The position numbers were made by a program, and so were the translations under genes. Shown here piece after piece: positions 24,223 through 34,888 of a stretch of 64,000 nt of DNA (position 1 is the stretch's first letter; each line of letters starts with the position of its first letter). The notes below the pieces were generated by a model. The model searched no databases and was not told the origin of the DNA. It was given only the letters and a program-made list of their open reading frames with translations. The stretch comes from Luteimonas sp. (GTDB lineage: Bacteria > Pseudomonadota > Gammaproteobacteria > Xanthomonadales > Xanthomonadaceae), in contig JANPZU010000002.1 of NCBI GenBank assembly GCA_024707405.1, positions 220,525 through 284,524 on the forward strand. Reading direction: 5' to 3'.

Positions 24223-24993
24223 TTAGGTGAAGTTTGCGCCACCGTCGACCAGCAGTGACTGACCGTTGATGTACAGGGCGTCATCCGAGAATAGGAAGGC
24301 GACCACCCCTGCAATGTCCTCCGGAAAGCCGAGTCTCGGGGACCGGACACCCTTGAGGATCTCCGCACGCCATTCTTCAGTGGTTGCACTCAAGGCCGCC
24401 TTGGTGAGGATCACACCCGGCGAGAGTAGATTGGTCCTGACACCGTGTTTTCCTCCAAGACTGGCAGTGTGGCGCGTTAGCCCGATAAGTCCGCTCTTGG
24501 AGGACTGATAGGCCACATGATTGGTTTCGCCCATCCACACAGAACTGGACATCGTATTGATGATCGATCCACCGCCCTGACGAATCATGATGGCCAACGT
24601 GTGGCGAATCATGTAGAAGTAGCCTGTCAGATTGACGTCGAGGGTGTGGCGCCAGACATCAACGGAAACATCGGTAACATCCGTGTCGCTTCCAAATGCT
24701 CGCGGCGACAAGTCGGCGGCCACGTTGAATAGGCCATCAACGCGGTGGTAGGTCGCAGTGGTGACGTCAATCAAATGTTTGACGGAACCTTCGTCCGTAA
24801 TATCAAACGCGACGGGAAGTGCCGCCCCGCCTGAGCTCCGAATCTCATCGGCTAATGCGCCAGCGGCAGCCTGGTTGTAGTCCGCAACGACAACTTTCAT
24901 CCCTTCTGCCGCCAAACGGAGCGCGGCTGCGCCCCCGATGTTTCCCGGTGCAGCGCCGGCGACAATGGCGACTTTGTCGTTCAACCCTTTCAT
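24223..24993 (-). CDS. SDR family NAD(P)-dependent oxidoreductase
   Basis: VAIVAGAAPGNIGGAAALRLA, YQSSKSGLIGLTRHTA. Confidence 0.9.
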   Translation of the reverse strand: MKGLNDKVAIVAGAAPGNIGGAAALRLAAEGMKVVVADYNQAAAGALADEIRSSGGAALPVAFDITDEGSVKHLIDVTTATYHRVDGLFNVAADLSPRAFGSDTDVTDVSVDVWRHTLDVNLTGYFYMIRHTLAIMIRQGGGSIINTMSSSVWMGETNHVAYQSSKSGLIGLTRHTASLGGKHGVRTNLLSPGVILTKAALSATTEEWRAEILKGVRSPRLGFPEDIAGVVAFLFSDDALYINGQSLLVDGGANFT

Positions 24994-25180
24994 ACCTGAA
25001 CTCCGACGCGCCACATCTAACCAACGCTGGCGTGGCGCAGCCGTGGCGTTGGGATGGCAAAGGCGGCACGCCTTGGCTAGGAGCGAGTGGGGCCCTCGTT
25101 ACGTGCAACACGAAGGAGTAGAGCCCTTGCGATGCCGGGTGGGGCTGCAACATGTGCGGGCAGCAACGTCCTGGGAGTGC

Positions 25181-25966
25181 CTACTTTTCCCGCCGAGCGG
25201 CATCCTTCGCCGCGCGTTCGATCGTGTCTGCCACCACCTTGGGCTGAGTCATGAAGACAGCATGGCTGGCGGAGACGTAGGTGATGCGCGCGTTGATGCG
25301 TTCGGCCATGTGAATGAGCATGGCCTGATCAAACGCCCTGTCTTCGGTCGCGATCACTGCCCAACTGGGTTTCGCCCGCCACGCGGCATGCGTCAGCACC
25401 GCCCCGAACACCGACATGTTGATTGGCACTTGGGAGTCGCGCAGGAACGCCGCATCGTCATCCGACGCGTCATGGGCGAAGCCTGCCTTGAAGCTCGCCG
25501 GCTTGATAAAACCATAGCCATCGTTGCCAGTCTCGATCACAAATTCCGGCGTCGGTGCGAAACCTTCGTATTGCTGCGCCGTGGTCTCACCTGCGTCCGG
25601 GGCCAGCGCCGACACGTAGACCAGGCCGGCCACTTTGTCGTGTACGCCAGCTTCGGTGATCACCGTGCCACCCCAGGAATGTCCGACCAGGATGACCGGA
25701 TCGTCCTGCCGATCGAGCACGCGTTTCGTCGCTTTCACATCGTCGGCGAGTGATGTCAGCGGGTTCTGGACAATGAACACTCGATAGCCGCGTACGGTGA
25801 GTTCGTCGTAAACACGTCGCCAACCGGCGCCGTCGGCGAAGGCGCCATGTACCAGCACGACGTTCTTTACCTGGCCGCTGTCACGGGCGGCATGAGCAGC
25901 GTAGGCGGATGCGGACAGGCTTGTAGCCATGGTGGCGGCGAGCAGGGTGTGGATGAGTTTGAACAT
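25181..25966 (-). CDS. Exported alpha/beta hydrolase
   Basis: Signal peptide; VVLVHGAFADGAGWRRVYDEL, VGHSWGG nucleophile elbow. Confidence 0.9.
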   Translation of the reverse strand: MFKLIHTLLAATMATSLSASAYAAHAARDSGQVKNVVLVHGAFADGAGWRRVYDELTVRGYRVFIVQNPLTSLADDVKATKRVLDRQDDPVILVGHSWGGTVITEAGVHDKVAGLVYVSALAPDAGETTAQQYEGFAPTPEFVIETGNDGYGFIKPASFKAGFAHDASDDDAAFLRDSQVPINMSVFGAVLTHAAWRAKPSWAVIATEDRAFDQAMLIHMAERINARITYVSASHAVFMTQPKVVADTIERAAKDAARREK

Positions 25967-26255
25967 GACTGTGGCCTCGGGCGGTGGCGGGTGGCGGTTC
26001 CGGGGCCGTTTCGCCGTCGCAGGCGAGGATGAATGACGCCATCCGTGGACATCTGATCAGGACGCATGGAGTATCGGTTCCGTACCTTTGCTTGCGTACT
26101 GAGCTGGCAACTCGATGCCGCTTGGCCCCTCGATCACGTAGACGGTTTCCTCGACCAAGTCCGGTAGCTAGCCGCCGGGACGCGCCTCCATCCTGCGCTC
26201 GGTGTCGCCCTACCGCTCATGGCATGCTCCGGAGGTTGCGTGCTTCTGGTCTTGC

Positions 26256-27023
26256 TCATTTGGCGGCCCGCAACTCCTCTAGCTGCTGCAGATACCAGAC
26301 GATGATCGGCCTGACTTTCGGCGCTTCTGCCGACTTCCAGTCGCGGAAGAGTTCTGTCACCCAGGCAAGCGCTGTGTTCGGAATGGCACCGGCGTGAGCC
26401 ATGCGGTCAAGGGCGGTGGCATGGGCGATCTGCGACATGCCTCCGACGGCGTCGACGATGTACATGCTATCGAAGCCCTCCTTGAGCGCATCGATCACCG
26501 GGAAGGCCAGGCAAATCTCAGTGTAAAGCGCACCGAAGACCAAGCGCTTCCGTCCCGTAGCGAGGACCGCATCATGAAAGGGTTTGTCCTCCCACGCATT
26601 CATGGAACTCCGGTCGATCACCTTGCTCCCGGGAAGTTCGGCCGCGATTGCAGCGACGGTGGGTTCATTGATCCCCATCTCCACCGCCACCGTGCTGAGG
26701 ATGACCGGCACATCCAAAGCGCGTGCGGCCCGGATCAGGAAGCGCGTATTGAGTTCGACCAGCGCCGCGCTGGTTTCCGACCTGATTTGCCGGAACATCT
26801 CGGGTTGGTAGTCGATCAGCAGCAGCGCGACCTCATCGTGCTTCCACACACCTCCTCGTGATTGGCGAGACTGCGATCGTCCCGCGGGGGCCGGGGAAGC
26901 CGGAGCCTGCGCGGCCGCGCTGCCGACGGCCGCCACCGCTACCGCAGCCGCCGTCGTGGCTGAAAGGAGGCGCCGCCGGGTCGTCGCGAAGGCGTCGGAG
27001 TCGGACGTGCTGGAAGTGCTCAT
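26256..27023 (-). CDS. Isochorismatase-family hydrolase with Tat-like signal (TRRRLLSATTAAA)
   Basis: LLLIDYQPEMFRQIRSE, FGALYTEICLAFPVIDALKEGF; GGAG-type SD before the internal ATG at 27023. Confidence 0.82.
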   Translation of the reverse strand: MSTSSTSDSDAFATTRRRLLSATTAAAVAVAAVGSAAAQAPASPAPAGRSQSRQSRGGVWKHDEVALLLIDYQPEMFRQIRSETSAALVELNTRFLIRAARALDVPVILSTVAVEMGINEPTVAAIAAELPGSKVIDRSSMNAWEDKPFHDAVLATGRKRLVFGALYTEICLAFPVIDALKEGFDSMYIVDAVGGMSQIAHATALDRMAHAGAIPNTALAWVTELFRDWKSAEAPKVRPIIVWYLQQLEELRAAK

Positions 27024-27500
27024 GCGGATCTCCAATAGGAACGGTGGATGGGACAGGGGCCACGGTTCCGAGCGTGACGCGATCGGCTTGCTCCTGAAAT
27101 CCCCATCCGGGTCAGGCGTCGCCTGCCTGATCGGGGGGCTACCCTGAAGCCGGATCACGCGCCGTCCATGACGTCGGGCATCGACCGAGTACGCGCCTGC
27201 ACCCACGATCGCCAGGGCCACGCAGCAGCCCAGCAGTCCCGCCAGTAGTAACTGCTGCACCGCGCCGGCAATCGACAGGACGCCCAGCACGGAGATGCCC
27301 AAAAGCCAGGCGGCAAGCCTTGTTGCCAAGCCCAGCACCAGCAGGAGCGCAAGCAGCACCGCTAGCGGGTACACCACGCGGGAGAGCGAGCCGGCGAGCA
27401 TTGCCGCGACACCGAGACTGCCGCATGCGCAACATAGTCGCATCAACCCCAATGCCAAGCCGGCGGCTCCATCCGGATAGCGGCAGGCGTATCGGGTCAT
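27024..27500 (-). CDS. Small multi-pass membrane protein (DoxX-like), in frame with downstream isochorismatase and with no intervening stop
   Basis: MTRYACRYPDGAAGLALGLMRLCCACGSLGVAAMLAGSLSRVVYPLAVLLALLLVLGLATRLAAWLLG...; ORF 26256..27542 continuous. Confidence 0.5.
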
Positions 27501-27610
27501 GCCACGACCGTATGGCCGCGCCGGGTCAGGCCACAGCCCCAAGTGGGGGACGAATCTCAGGCCTGGATGGGTAGTAGGATGTCCTACACCCTGAAGGCGG
27601 ACTTCCGGTT

Positions 27611-30600
27611 GTGCTGATCGAGCTTGTCCGGAAAACGGCTGCGAGCGGCAGCCGATGCATCCTGCTCAGCGCCGTGCTGGCGTTTCTGCCCGCGGCGGCA
27701 AATGCCCTTGAGCCGCGCAGCCTCGCCCAGTATTCCCACCGGCGAGTCACCGTCGAGGACCGGTGTTGTCGCTTGCCCAGGGACGCGATGGTTTCCTTTG
27801 GCTGGCAACGGGCGATGGCCTCCTGCGCTACGACGGAGACCGGTTTGAACGAATCGAAGCCGAAGGTACCCCCGGGGAGCATACGCAACCCGGCGTCCTG
27901 CTGGCCACGCGCAACGGCGATATTTGGACGAACTTCGGTTCTTCCGGGCATTTCGGGGTCTACCGCGGTGGCAGTCTGAGGGCCCTGAAAGCACCTGCCC
28001 CGTACCCTGGTGTGCGGCAGATGGTGGAGGGTTCAGACGGCGCGGTGTGGATAGTGACCGCCAGCTACGATGCCGAACTGCTGCGCTTCCATCAGGGCAG
28101 TTGGAGAAAGTTCGATGCGCGCGACGGCCTACCGCTGGAGAACGTGAACAACATCCAGATCTCCCGCGACGGCGCCGTCTGGATCGCCACGAGGAGCATG
28201 GTCGTTCGCATGGCCCCTGCTTCCGAGCGCTTCGAAGCCCTGCAGGAAGCGCGCAGCGCCTGGCTATCGCAGGATCCCGCAGGGCGCGTCTGGGCGACGG
28301 ACCGCTATGGAAGCCGCCCCATCAGCGCACCGGATGGAGGCAGCCCAGGCGCGCCGGCATCCGCCGTGCCAGGGACAGGAGATTCGCTCCGGGACGCTCC
28401 GGTGTTCGATCGCGAAGGCAACCTCTGGATCGCTACCAGCTACCGTGGGCTGCGCTACGTCGGCACACCGGGAGATCCTGACCGGCCAGGGCAAGAGGTG
28501 GAGTCCTTCAGCGTGGGCGATGGCCTGTCCTCCAGCGTGGTGCACCAGATCCTGCCGGACCGCGAAGGCAACCTGTGGATGGCCACGGAAGGCGGCCTCG
28601 ACGTGTTCAGGCCGGCCGCGCTGGTGCGCGAGCCGACACTGGATTGGCCTGCCCGCTTCGGCGACCGTCTGCTTCGCGCCTCGGACGGCAGTGTATACAT
28701 CGGGCAAGCCAGGGCGATCCATCGCGTCGGGCCGGGGCAAGCGCCCGCAGCCATTTTGCAGGATGTGCTGGAGCCCCAAAGCCTCTGCGAGGCGGGAGAC
28801 GGTGCGCTCTGGATTGTGCTTGAAGCGACCATCATCGTTTGGGCGGAAGGCGCCATCCGGGAAACAATCGCCAGGCCGGACATCGGTACCACCCATAACT
28901 TCGTGTTCGACTGCGCGTTCGACAATCAGGAGGCTTTCTGGATGTCGGCATCTGGAAGCGGTGTCCATCGCTATGCCGATGGTCAATGGACCCGGCCCTG
29001 GAGCCCGGCGACGACGCTGAGTCCTTTCCCACGTCAATGGTCCGGTCACCCCAAGGGGGGATGGTCATCCAGACCGGCCAACGACTGGTCTGGCTCGAGT
29101 CAGGGACTCAACGAGTGACGCATCTCGCCGCGAGTGGGCCCAAGCCCGCGATAGTCACGTTGCACGCATCCAAAGACGCGGTCTTCGCCAGTGGCACTTT
29201 CGGTCTGGTGCGACATCGGCAGGGGCGAATGCAGACCGCCTTCTTCCCAAGCGCCTCCCCGCGTCTGCGGATCAACGGAATGGTCACGACTGCAGAAGGG
29301 GACATCTGGCTCGCTTTCCCGAAATCCCTGGTCAGGCTGACGCGATCCGAGCTTGAGCAGGCTTTTACAACGGGCGAAATGCCGTTGACCCTGCTCACGA
29401 CAGGACGCGGCTACAGCCTGCCAATCCGTCCGCACGGCCATTCATTGCGGACTGTCGTGCAGGGCGGTGATGGCAGGATATGGATCGCTACCCAGACAGG
29501 ATCGGTATGGATAGATCCTGCGCGCAACGACGGCAGGGACCTGCCACCGGGAGTTGCGGTCACATCCCTGGATGCTGACGGTCATCTCTTCCGCGACCCG
29601 TCCAGGGTGACACTCCCGGCAGGCACAACAAAGATCGCTATCGATTTCTCGGTCCTGTGCTTGTCCGAGCCTGATCGCGTCAGGGCTCGTTACATGTTGG
29701 AAGGCTTTGACCGAGGATGGGCCGACCCCAGCTCCCAGCGGCAGGTGTCGTACACGAATCTCTCGCCAGGGACCTACCGGTTCCGGGTCATCGCAGGGAA
29801 CAATGATGGGGCGTGGAATCAAAAAGGCGCGGAGGTCGTGTTCGATATCCCCCCGACAGCTTTCCAGTCGGCTTGGTTCTGGGTGCTCATGGCTACCGCG
29901 ATCGTCGCGGTGCTATCGCTTCTCTACCGATTGCGGATCGCCCAACTGGCCAGTGGCATCCATGCGCGGCTTGAGGAGCGGACGATGGAGCGCGAACGCA
30001 TAGCTCGTGAACTTCATGACACCCTGCTACAGGGGGTACAAGGGCTGATTCTGCGATTCCAAGCGGCGTCGGAGTTGATATCGGAGACGGAGCCAGCCCG
30101 GACGCGTCTAGAGTCCGCCTTGGTGGTGGCGGACGCGATTGTCGTCGAGGCGCGAAACAAGGTGCAGGACCTGCGCGTCCCCGAGGATGGCGACCTGTGT
30201 ACCGCCATTGAAAAGCTGGTGGCCACGATACCCTTCGATCCGCCTATCACGGTACGCATTGTGATCGAAGGCAAGCCCCGCCGGCTGGATCCAATCGTTG
30301 CCTCGGAAATCAGCCGCGTCGCGCGCGAGGCCCTGCTCAACATCGCCCAGCACGCGCACTCTTCGCACGCGGACGTAGCGCTTGGTTTTGAGCGTAAGCA
30401 TCTGGCGCTGAGGGTGCGCGACTACGGCGTGGGGATGCCGTCTCATGTCTTAGCAAGAGGCGGAAAGGAAGGGCACTATGGACTGCCTGGAATGCGGGAA
30501 AGGGCCGAGAGGATCGGCGGTACACTGACCATCACCACCAGCGTGGGGGAGGGCACCGAGCTCACGCTAGTCATGCCGGCAAAGCTCGCCTATCGCAAGC

Positions 30601-30656
30601 GTGCACGGCGCGCGACGTGGCTCGGCCGAACCCTATCGCGGAGGCGCAACCTATGA
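27611..30656 (+). pseudogene. Two-component propeller-domain sensor histidine kinase, broken over three frames
   Basis: 27611 frame: signal + LEPRSLAQYSHRRVTVED; 27763 frame: LSLAQGRDGFLWLATGDGLLRYDGDRFE; 28986 frame: Y_Y_Y domain, RIARELHDTLLQGVQGLILRFQ (HisKA_3) and HATPase. Confidence 0.8.
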
Positions 30657-31279
30657 ACAGTCCACGTATTCGCGTCCTCATCGTCGACGACCACCCTGTT
30701 TTCTGCGACGGCGTTGCCGCGATCTTGCAGAACCAGAGTGACATCGAGCTCATCGGCCGGGCGCGGGACGGCGAAGAAGCCATCATTCAGTACCGGGCCT
30801 TGCGCCCGGATGTCACACTCATGGATCTGCAGATGCCTGGAATGAACGGCGTCGACGCGATCTTGGCTATCCGGGCCACCGATAGCTCCGCCCGCGTCAT
30901 CGTGCTTACCACGTATGCGGGCGATGCGCTGGCGATACGGGCACTCAAGGCCGGTGCCACCGGTTATCTGCTGAAGAGCAGCCTCCGTACCGAAATGATC
31001 GACTCTATCCGCAGCGTGCACATGGGGCAGCGGCACATCCATCGCGGCGTCGCGGAGGAGATCGCACTCCATGTCGTGGACGACGCGCTAACTGATCGCG
31101 AGGTCGAAGTCCTGAGGCTTGTGGCAGTCGGTCAGGCGAACAAGCAGATTGCGGCAGCACTGGGACTTTCGGACGAGACGGTGAAGCGCCACCTCAAGAC
31201 GATCTTCTCGAAGCTTGCGGTCAACGACCGCACCCATGCGGTCACCATGGCGGCCAAGCGAGGCTTTATCGAGTTGTAA
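30653..31279 (+). CDS. NarL/LuxR-family response regulator
   Basis: VLIVDDHPVFCDGVAAIL receiver; LTDREVEVLRLVAVGQANKQIAAALGLSDETVKRHLKTIFSKLAV HTH. Confidence 0.94.
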   Translation: MNSPRIRVLIVDDHPVFCDGVAAILQNQSDIELIGRARDGEEAIIQYRALRPDVTLMDLQMPGMNGVDAILAIRATDSSARVIVLTTYAGDALAIRALKAGATGYLLKSSLRTEMIDSIRSVHMGQRHIHRGVAEEIALHVVDDALTDREVEVLRLVAVGQANKQIAAALGLSDETVKRHLKTIFSKLAVNDRTHAVTMAAKRGFIEL

Positions 31280-31333
31280 CCGCGTATGCAGCCGGCCGGT
31301 CTTTGGTAGGTGGACAGGCAGGTAGGCATGGCA

Positions 31334-32909
31334 GCTTCCGGCCTATTCCGTTGAAAAACTCTGTTGAATCGGCCGGCTGATGCTGATTCACTGGCGTCCC
31401 ATCGATCGAGCGGAAGTTCACGCGATGATGGGACGTCAGGAAGTCGGCCAAGCGCCGCTGTTCTACGCCTTCAACCTGGAAGACCACGTTCCAGCGAACC
31501 ATCTGCTCCGCGGGATCGATCAGTTCCTGGACCTTGGCGAGCTGCACCGGCACCTCGCCCCGCACTACAGCCACACCGGCCGCCCCTCCGTTGATCCGGC
31601 GCTGCTGATTAGGATGCTGATCGTGGGCTACTGCTTCGGCATCCGCTCCGAGCGTCGGCTGTGCGAGGAAGTGCATTTGAACTTGGCCTACCGCTGGTTC
31701 TGCCGGTTGGGGCTGGAGGATGCAGTGCCGGACCATTCGACCTTTTCAAAGAACCGGCATGGACGGTTCCGCAACAGCGACACGCTGCGCTTCGTGTTCG
31801 AGAAGGTGCTGGAGCGCTGCTTGGCTGAGGGCCTGGTCGGAGGCGAAGGCTTCGCCATCGATGCCAGCGTCATCAAGGCCGACGCAAACCGCCAGCGCGG
31901 TGTCCCGGGCAGCGATGCCAGCTGGGACCGGGAGTCGTCGCTCACGCGCCCGGTACGCGAGTACCTGGAAGCGCTGGACGCCGCAGAGGAAGCGCGTAAG
32001 CCTCCGAAGAACGTGTCGCTCACCGATCCGGCCGCGCAGTGGACGGCCGCGCCCGGCGGCCCGGCGTTTTACGCCTATTCGACCAACTACCTGATCGACA
32101 CCAAGGCCGGCGTCATCCTCGACGTCGAGGCCACGCCCGCACACCGCACGAACGAGGTGAACGCCACCAAGGTCATGGTGGATCGCGTCGAGGAACGGTT
32201 CGAGATCAAGCCGACGCATCTGATCGGCGATACGGCCTACGGCACCCCCGAGATGCTGGGCTGGATGGTGGACGAGAAAGCGATCGAACCGCACGTTCCG
32301 GTGTGGGACAAGGCCGAGCGCAAGGATGGTTCGCTGGGACGTTCCGACTTCCGCTGGGAGGCCGAAGCCGACGAATATCGCTGCCCACAGGGCAAGCCGT
32401 TGCGCTCAACTGGCAAGCCTACGGCGGACGACACGCTGATCTATCGCAGCAGCGTCTACGACTGTGCCGGCTGCGAGCTCAAGTCGCGATGCTGCCCCAA
32501 CACCACGCATCGGAAGATCGCCCGCCAGGTCAACGAATCCGCACGCGACGTGGCCCGCCAGTTGGCATCAACACCTCGATACGCACGATCGCGGCGACAT
32601 CGAAAGAAGGTCGAGATGCTGTTCGCACACCTCAAGCGCATCCTGCGGCTGGATCGCTTGCGGCTTCGGGGCCTGAAAGGTGCCCGCGACGAGTTCCTGT
32701 TGGCGGCGACTGCGCAAAATCTGCGAAGAATGGCGGCGTGCTTGATGCCGAAAGGCCCGGAAGCAGGAATTGCGGTGCCGATCTAAGGCATGGGGCGCTT
32801 GCGCGCCCCCATTTGCTTCATTGCGGATCGAACAAATCCGCTTCCGGCTGCCTGGTCACGTGACGCCCCTGCTCCGGGACCGAGTTTTTCAACAGAATAG
32901 GCCGGAAGC
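31334..32909 (+). mobile_element. IS1182-like insertion sequence
   Basis: TIR GCTTCCGGCCTATTCCGTTGAAAAACTC / complement of right end GCTTCCGGCCTATTCTGTTGAAAAACTC (one mismatch) bracketing a DDE transposase. Confidence 0.85.
31422..32786 (+). CDS. IS1182-family transposase
   Basis: LLIRMLIVGYCFGIRSERRLCEEVHLNLAYRWFCRLGLEDAVPDHSTFSKNR...; C-terminal KKVEMLFAHLKRILRLDRLRLRG. Confidence 0.88.
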   Translation, partial: AMMGRQEVGQAPLFYAFNLEDHVPANHLLRGIDQFLDLGELHRHLAPHYSHTGRPSVDPALLIRMLIVGYCFGIRSERRLCEEVHLNLAYRWFCRLGLEDAVPDHSTFSKNRHGRFRNSDTLRFVFEKVLERCLAEGLVGGEGFAIDASVIKADANRQRGVPGSDASWDRESSLTRPVREYLEALDAAEEARKPPKNVSLTDPAAQWTAAPGGPAFYAYSTNYLIDTKAGVILDVEATPAHRTNEVNATKVMVDRVEERFEIKPTHLIGDTAYGTPEMLGWMVDEKAIEPHVPVWDKAERKDGSLGRSDFRWEAEADEYRCPQGKPLRSTGKPTADDTLIYRSSVYDCAGCELKSRCCPNTTHRKIARQVNESARDVARQLASTPRYARSRRHRKKVEMLFAHLKRILRLDRLRLRGLKGARDEFLLAATAQNLRRMAACLMPKGPEAGIAVPI

Positions 32910-33364
32910 AGACATCGGGGGGCACGGATTAGGGAGATTTATCGGGGGTACTAGCGCCGCCGTGGGCTCGCATCGGCGAACCAATGCTCAACGAGTATCT
33001 CGGACAGTTCAGGACATGTGACATCGATCAGAATCGAGAACGGGCGCGAAGACATCCGCTGGATGACGATGCATGCGTTGTGCCACTCCAAGTGTCGGAC
33101 TTGACCCCAAGCATATTCCAGGTGTGTAGCTGTGCCATAGGGATCACTACTTCCGAAGATCACTTCGCTTAGCGAGATGGGGCGCTAGTATCTTCTTGTT
33201 AAAATCCGTGTTCCTGTTGTTGCATCCTTCGAATACAGTGCGGATCGCTTTCAGTTTTTCTAGAAGTTCTGAAGGATGCGGGATCGCTTGCTGTCGATCT
33301 GATGGGTTCACCCCCGTTTTCACGGACACTTACGAGAAGGCCGATCGAGGCCTGAGGAGTGTTC

Positions 33365-33652
33365 ATGTCGAAGCGAAGGAAGTTCAGCGCCGAGTTCAAG
33401 CGCGGTGCTATTGAGCAGGCCAGCCAGCCGGGTGTGAGCTGTGCCCAAGTGGCCCGGGAGTTGGGGATCCGCGACACCCTGTTGACCCGCTGGAAGCGGG
33501 AAGCCCAGAGCCAGGGGGTGGTGGCTCTGGGCGGCAGCGGGACGCCCCGGGACGAAGAGCTGGCCCGCCTCAAGCGCGAGCTGGCCCGGGTGAGGAAGGA
33601 ACGGGATTTTTTGCGAGAAGCGGCGACGTTCTTTGCCAAGGGATCATCCTGA
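33365..33652 (+). CDS. IS3-family transposase OrfA
   Basis: [46 protein letters not shown]. Confidence 0.92.
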   Translation: MSKRRKFSAEFKRGAIEQASQPGVSCAQVARELGIRDTLLTRWKREAQSQGVVALGGSGTPRDEELARLKRELARVRKERDFLREAATFFAKGSS

Positions 33653-33660
33653 GGTATCAG

Positions 33661-34521
33661 GTGATCGAACGTTGCCGCGACGCGTTTCCGGTTCGACTGA
33701 TGTGCCGCTGCCTGAAGGTGTCGGCCAGCGGTTACTACGACTGGAGCCAGCGACTGCCCAGCGCCCGACAGCGCGACAACCAGCGCCTGGCCGCGCGAAT
33801 CCGCGAGATGCACGAGGACAGCCGTGGCACTCTCGGCGCCGGTCGCATGCACGAAGACCTGGTCGATCAGGGCGAGTCGGCCAGCTTGAACCGCGTGGCG
33901 CGACTGATGGCGGCCGAGGGTTTGCAGGGCTGGCCGCGCCCGAAGCGGCGCGGTCAGCGCGGACGGCCGGCGCTCACGCCTCCGGGCGTGCGCAACCTGC
34001 TGGAGCGGGACTTCACCGCACTGGAGCCGGAGACCAAATGGGTCACCGACATCACTGAGATCAAAACAGGACAAGGCAAGCTGTATCTATGCATCGTGCT
34101 GGATTTGTCCGACCAGCGCGTGGTGGGTTGGTCGATGCACCACAGGCAGGACCGGCACATGGTGATCCGGGCGGTGCAGATGGCGGTATGGCAGCGGCAA
34201 GGCGCGGAGCCGGTGATCCTGCATTCCGATCGCGGCAGTCAATTCCGAAGCGGCGACTACCAGCGGTATCTGTCGAGAAACGGCCTGGTCTGTTCGATGA
34301 GCGCGGTGGGACACTGCGGCGACAACGCGGCCTGCGAAGGGTTTTTCGGCGTGCTCAAGCGCGAGCGGATCTACCGCACGAAGTACCTGACACTCGATGC
34401 AGCGAAGACTGATGTGTTCGAATACGTCGAGCGGTTCCATAACCCGAGGATGCGGCGAAGAGTCGCCAGGCGCGATCGGAAGTTCCAAGCTCTTTCACAA
34501 CCGTCCGTGATTTCGGGGTAG
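33661..34521 (+). CDS. IS3-family transposase OrfB (rve DDE)
   Basis: [63 protein letters not shown]. Confidence 0.93.
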   Translation: MIERCRDAFPVRLMCRCLKVSASGYYDWSQRLPSARQRDNQRLAARIREMHEDSRGTLGAGRMHEDLVDQGESASLNRVARLMAAEGLQGWPRPKRRGQRGRPALTPPGVRNLLERDFTALEPETKWVTDITEIKTGQGKLYLCIVLDLSDQRVVGWSMHHRQDRHMVIRAVQMAVWQRQGAEPVILHSDRGSQFRSGDYQRYLSRNGLVCSMSAVGHCGDNAACEGFFGVLKRERIYRTKYLTLDAAKTDVFEYVERFHNPRMRRRVARRDRKFQALSQPSVISG

Positions 34522-34888
34522 AACCCGATGGGGTGTCGTGAGCTGCGATCACTCCGCTGCATTCATCGTGCAAATCCACGATCGCTTTCCAGTCATCAAG
34601 AGAGAATCCAACAACAGCGCCAACCCTTTCGATCCTGACCTGGTCGCGAATGGGTGAACCACATCAAATAAGACTATCTCACGGATGCCTCGCTCAAGTG
34701 CGCCACGAAGCATGTGATACAAGTTTCTTACTTGTAGGGATTCCTCGCTGTTGAGTTGGTCATTGCATGTACCCTCAAGATCTACCGCCAGTTGATTAAT
34801 GCGGTTAAGTTGAGCGAAGAACTGGACCGGCCAGCCTTTCGTAGACATCCGGGAGCCATAATTGATGGCAATGACCGAGGTGTTTATG

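Larger units (their letters stand above)
33304..34526 (+). mobile_element. IS3-family insertion sequence with 3-bp GAT target duplication
   Basis: Ends GGGTTCACCCCCGTTTTCACGGAC / GGGTTCTACCCCGAAATCACGGAC; GAT at 33301-33303 and 34527-34529. Confidence 0.85.
33147..34822 (-). pseudogene. Relic gene of unknown function, interrupted by IS3-family element (33304-34526) and truncated by a second IS
   Basis: Excising the IS plus one GAT copy restores GFSLDDWKAIVDLHDECSGVIAAHDTPS|DRQQAIPHPSELLEKLKAIRTVFEGCNNRNTDFNKKILAPHLAKRSDLRK. Confidence 0.65.

Noticed and set aside
32951-33163. 70-aa minus ORF (MIFGSSDPYGTATHLEYAWGQVRHLEWHNACIV...)
   Set aside because: Protein-like composition adjacent to the relic gene, but no recognised family and start uncertain; not strong enough to call as a gene
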